Below, piece after piece: positions 5,540 to 7,907 of a stretch of DNA of 7,907 nt (the stretch's first letter is position 1; each line of letters opens with the position of its first letter). Source of the stretch: an uncultured Dialister sp. (GTDB lineage Bacteria > Bacillota > Negativicutes > Veillonellales > Dialisteraceae); NCBI GenBank assembly GCA_900545785.1, contig URAA01000067.1, positions 1-7,907 on the forward strand, given 5' to 3'. Below the pieces are notes generated by a model that made no database searches, had not been told where the DNA came from, and worked only from the letters and a program-made list of their open reading frames with translations. A program made the position numbers and the translations under genes.

Positions 5540-6193
5540 ATGTTTACCGGTATTGTGGAAGAAATAGGAGAAATTGAAAAGATTAAAAAAGGAAATCATT
5601 TTTGTACGCTTTCCGTAAGATGCAATAAAGTACTGGAAGGAACGAAAGTGGGAGACAGCATTGCCGTGAACGGAGCCTGTCTCACCGTGACGGGACTGAC
5701 GTCGTCTTCTTTTACCTGTGATGTGACACCGGAAACTATGAGGCGGACCGCATTTTCTCTTTTTCGAGAAGGGACGTCGGTTAATTTGGAAAGAGCGCTC
5801 CGCCTTTGCGATCGTCTTGGCGGACATATCATGCTCGGTCATGTGGATGATCAGGGGCGGATTATTTCTGTCGTGCGAGAAGGAAACTCACAAAAAATTT
5901 CTTTTTCTTTGTCCCCAAAATATGAAAAATATATATTGGAAAAAGGTTCGGTTGCTATTGACGGAATCAGTCTGACGGTAGCCGAAAAGAAAGGAAATCA
6001 ATTTACCGTTTCTTTGATTCCTCATACGGGGGAAGAAACGATTCTCCTCAAAAAAAGAACGGGAGAACCCGTTAATATAGAATACGATTATTTAGGGAAA
6101 TATGTAGAACAATTTGTACACGAAAAAAGTGGAGACAGTTTGAACGCAGATACATTGAAATCATTGCTTGCGGGAGGGACCTATGGAATTTAA
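5540..6193 (+). CDS. ribE: Riboflavin synthase, alpha chain
   Basis: The enzyme dismutates two 6,7-dimethyl-8-ribityllumazines into riboflavin and the diaminopyrimidine. The start ATG gives the classic N terminus MFTGIVEEIG, one base after the ribD stop, with AAAGAGGA (5527-5534) as ribosome site. At 217 residues it has the normal length. The two tandem lumazine-binding barrels are clear: the first (about 1-86) contains GDSIAVNGACLTV (38-50) and the second (about 97-185) contains GSVAIDGISLTV (136-147). GGHIMLGHVD (94-103) links them. C47 sits where the barrel-one active-site cysteine is expected. A longer in-frame reading from 5495 would lie wholly inside ribD and precede the conserved N terminus, so I reject it. 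The last 11 bases overlap ribBA. Confidence 0.97.
   Translation: MFTGIVEEIGEIEKIKKGNHFCTLSVRCNKVLEGTKVGDSIAVNGACLTVTGLTSSSFTCDVTPETMRRTAFSLFREGTSVNLERALRLCDRLGGHIMLGHVDDQGRIISVVREGNSQKISFSLSPKYEKYILEKGSVAIDGISLTVAEKKGNQFTVSLIPHTGEETILLKKRTGEPVNIEYDYLGKYVEQFVHEKSGDSLNADTLKSLLAGGTYGI
6172..6177 (+). promoter_or_regulatory. Ribosome binding site deciding the ribBA start
   Basis: GGGAGG within the ribE 3' end lies 5 bases before ATG 6183. It rules out the in-frame TTG at 6168, which is upstream of this site. Confidence 0.8.
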
Positions 6194-7406
6194 ATTTGAC
6201 CCCATTGAAGAAATCGTTGAAGAAATAAAAAAAGGGCATATCGTTATTATGCAGGATCCGGAATCTCGGGAAAATGAAGGAGATTATATTTGCGCTGCCG
6301 AATTTGCCACGCCGGAAAATATCAACCGCATGGCTTCGGAAGCAAGAGGCCTCATCTGTATGCCTATGGCGGGAGAAATTGCGGATCAATTATTTTTGGC
6401 GCCTATGGTGCGGCGGAATACGGAAAGCAATGAAACTGCATTTCTGACATCCATTGATCACAAAGATGCGGGAACAGGTATATCGGCAAAAGCAAGATCC
6501 ATGACAGCCATGGCAGTGGTGAAAGAGGGAATCAAACCGGAAGATTTTAAGCGGCCGGGACATATGTTTCCTTTGAAAGCAAGACCGTGGGGAGTCCTTG
6601 AAAGAGAGGGTCATACGGAAGCCACAGTCGATCTGGCGAGATTGGCAGGATTGAAACCTGCAGGGCTTTGCTGCGAAATTATGGATAGTGACGGAAGTAT
6701 GTCCAGAAGAGAGAGTCTCTTTATCCTTGCAAGGGAGAAAGGATTGAAAATAGGCAGTATCCGTGATTTGGCAGAGTATCGCAAAAAACATGAAAAATTG
6801 ATTGACCGGGTTGCAGAAGCAAGAATGCCGACCAAGTATGGGGAATTCCGAATGTACGGATATGTAAATTTAATTAATCATGAACACCATGTGGCGCTGG
6901 TCATGGGAGATGTTTCGGATAAGAAACCGGTCCTTTGCAGAATTCATTCAGAATGCCTCACCGGCGATTGTTTCGGGTCGCTTCGCTGTGATTGCGGACA
7001 ACAACTGGATGCGGCAATGAAAAAAATTGCCGAAGAAGGAAGAGGCGTTCTTGTTTATTTGAGGCAGGAAGGCCGCGGGATAGGGCTGATCAATAAAATC
7101 AAAGCCTATGAATTGCAGGACGAAGGATATGATACGGTAGAAGCCAACTTGAAACTGGGATTTGCCGCCGATCTGAGAGAATACATGACAGGTGCTCAAA
7201 TACTCCATGATTTGGGGGCAGATCACATTCGGCTTCTTACCAACAATCCGCAAAAAATAGGAGATGTCAGCGAATACGGAATTACCATAGAAGAACGTGT
7301 TCCCATTGAAATAGCGCCTAACAGTGAAGATGAATTTTATTTGACAACCAAGCAGGAAAAAATGGGACATTTGCTTCATATTCATAATAAAGGAGAAAAA
7401 AGATGA
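6183..7406 (+). CDS. ribBA: RibBA, DHBP synthase / GTP cyclohydrolase II fusion
   Basis: This bifunctional protein opens both riboflavin branches: the N-terminal half converts ribulose 5-phosphate to 3,4-dihydroxy-2-butanone 4-phosphate, and the C-terminal half opens GTP. The 407 residues fit RibBA (about 400). The DHBP-synthase half (about 1-204) shows RENEGD (29-34), ARGLICMPM (54-62), RPGHMFPL (124-131), REGHTEATVDLARLAG (141-156) and CEIMDSDGSMSR (164-175). The cyclohydrolase half (about 206-404) shows RIHSECLTGD (253-262), zinc ligands C258, C269 and C271, YLRQEGRGIGL (292-302), AYELQDEGYDTVEAN (308-322), LLTNNPQKI (351-359) and KMGH (393-396). In the first half the usual ISAxDR (or ER) motif reads ISAKAR (100-105), losing the acidic residue, and GGVL reads WGVL (136-139). 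Other signature residues remain, so I expect activity but am less sure of that half. The gene overlaps ribE by 11 bases and ribH by 4. Confidence 0.96.
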   Translation: MEFKFDPIEEIVEEIKKGHIVIMQDPESRENEGDYICAAEFATPENINRMASEARGLICMPMAGEIADQLFLAPMVRRNTESNETAFLTSIDHKDAGTGISAKARSMTAMAVVKEGIKPEDFKRPGHMFPLKARPWGVLEREGHTEATVDLARLAGLKPAGLCCEIMDSDGSMSRRESLFILAREKGLKIGSIRDLAEYRKKHEKLIDRVAEARMPTKYGEFRMYGYVNLINHEHHVALVMGDVSDKKPVLCRIHSECLTGDCFGSLRCDCGQQLDAAMKKIAEEGRGVLVYLRQEGRGIGLINKIKAYELQDEGYDTVEANLKLGFAADLREYMTGAQILHDLGADHIRLLTNNPQKIGDVSEYGITIEERVPIEIAPNSEDEFYLTTKQEKMGHLLHIHNKGEKR

Positions 7407-7870
7407 ATATTATTTCAGGGCTTTACAACGAAAATGACATTCGTATAGGAATCGTAGCATCCCGATTTAATGAAATTATTACATCAAAATTGATTGACGG
7501 TGCCGTCGACGGCCTGTCTCGTCACGGAGTAGATATGGATACGGTTGATCTGGCATGGGTGCCAGGAGCCTTTGAAATTCCGGTAACGGCAAAAAAAATG
7601 GCGGAGAGCGGAAAATATGATGCCGTTATTTGTCTCGGTGCCGTTATCCGCGGTGAAACGGATCATTATGAACATGTGGCAACAGAAGTGACCAAGGGCG
7701 TTGCCCAAGTATCTCTTTCAACAAAAGTTCCCGTACTTTACGGTATTTTAACGACTGATACTATAGAACAGGCATTGAACAGAGCCGGTCTCAAATCGGG
7801 AAATAAAGGATTTGAATGTGCGATGGATGCATTAGAATTGGCATCACTCTTTAAAAAAATTGGAAAATAA
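7403..7870 (+). CDS. ribH: 6,7-dimethyl-8-ribityllumazine synthase
   Basis: RibH condenses 3,4-dihydroxy-2-butanone 4-phosphate (from RibBA) with the ribitylamino-pyrimidine (RibD product after dephosphorylation) to give the lumazine used by RibE. The 155 residues match the family (about 154 in Bacillus), which forms pentamers or 60-mer capsids. Motifs in order: VASRFNEII (18-26) with the substrate-contacting F22-N23, VPGAFEIP (53-60), GAVIRGETDHYEHVA (79-93) with catalytic H88, YGILTTDTIEQALNRAG (113-129) and GNKGFECA (133-140). The GETDHY turn is typical of capsid-forming lumazine synthases, but assembly cannot be judged here. The ATG overlaps the ribBA stop as ATGA and has its own site, AAAGGAG (7389-7395), seven bases upstream. 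It is the last gene before the probable operon terminator. Confidence 0.98.
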   Translation: MNIISGLYNENDIRIGIVASRFNEIITSKLIDGAVDGLSRHGVDMDTVDLAWVPGAFEIPVTAKKMAESGKYDAVICLGAVIRGETDHYEHVATEVTKGVAQVSLSTKVPVLYGILTTDTIEQALNRAGLKSGNKGFECAMDALELASLFKKIGK

Positions 7871-7877
7871 AAATCAG

Positions 7878-7907
7878 AGGATCCGTACTTTTTCGGAAGA
7901 GGATCCT
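7878..7907 (+). terminator. Inverted repeat after ribH, probable terminator cut by the window edge
   Basis: AGGATCC (7878-7884) can pair with GGATCCT (7901-7907), a 7-bp stem around a 16-base loop, starting 7 bases after the ribH stop. The position suggests the rib operon terminator, but the U-tract would lie beyond the window. The same bases also form a direct repeat, AGAGGATCC (7876-7884 and 7898-7906), because the core GGATCC is itself palindromic. Confidence 0.5.

Overview
The window is 7.9 kb of ordinary, dense, plus-strand housekeeping DNA from a moderately low-GC Gram-positive-type (Firmicutes/Bacillota) bacterium. The evidence is a 3D-domain wall-hydrolase tail, the block glmU-prs-pth as in Bacillus and Clostridium, purine-rich Shine-Dalgarno (SD) sites, extended -10 promoters, and an FMN-riboswitch operon in the Bacillus order ribD-ribE-ribBA-ribH. 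Two details differ from the usual Bacillus arrangement: there is no spoVG next to glmU, and tmk rather than mfd follows pth. A clostridial or Negativicutes lineage would fit, but I cannot fix the genus.

Layout: (1) 3-137, the last 44 codons of a 3D-domain protein. (2) 254-1633 glmU, with its own extended -10 promoter, supplying UDP-GlcNAc for the cell wall. (3) 1767-2720 prs and 2717-3289 pth, overlapping by 4 bases, probably from a promoter in the 133-base glmU-prs gap and closed by a clear hairpin terminator at 3296-3318. (4) 3384-4055 tmk, whose promoter is interleaved with that terminator; this forces a start downstream of the first in-frame ATG. (5) 4072-7870, the riboflavin operon: promoter, FMN aptamer, terminator, then ribD, ribE, ribBA and ribH, separated by 1 base or overlapping by 4-11 bases. 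The window ends inside an inverted repeat that is probably the operon terminator.

The four rib genes cover the dedicated riboflavin pathway from GTP and ribulose 5-phosphate. RibBA opens both branches, RibD does the deamination and reduction, RibH makes lumazine, and RibE dismutates it to riboflavin. Only the dephosphorylation step is missing, and that is usually done by unlinked HAD phosphatases. FMN binding to the leader should switch the operon off.

I found no undescribed system. The points most worth a second look are: a riboswitch terminator whose 3' arm is also the ribD SD, with the poly-U tract running straight into the ATG; a 53-residue charged tail on RibD; and substitutions in the DHBP-synthase half of RibBA. 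Every gene listed is intact apart from the clipped first one. I saw no rRNA, tRNA, CRISPR or mobile element.
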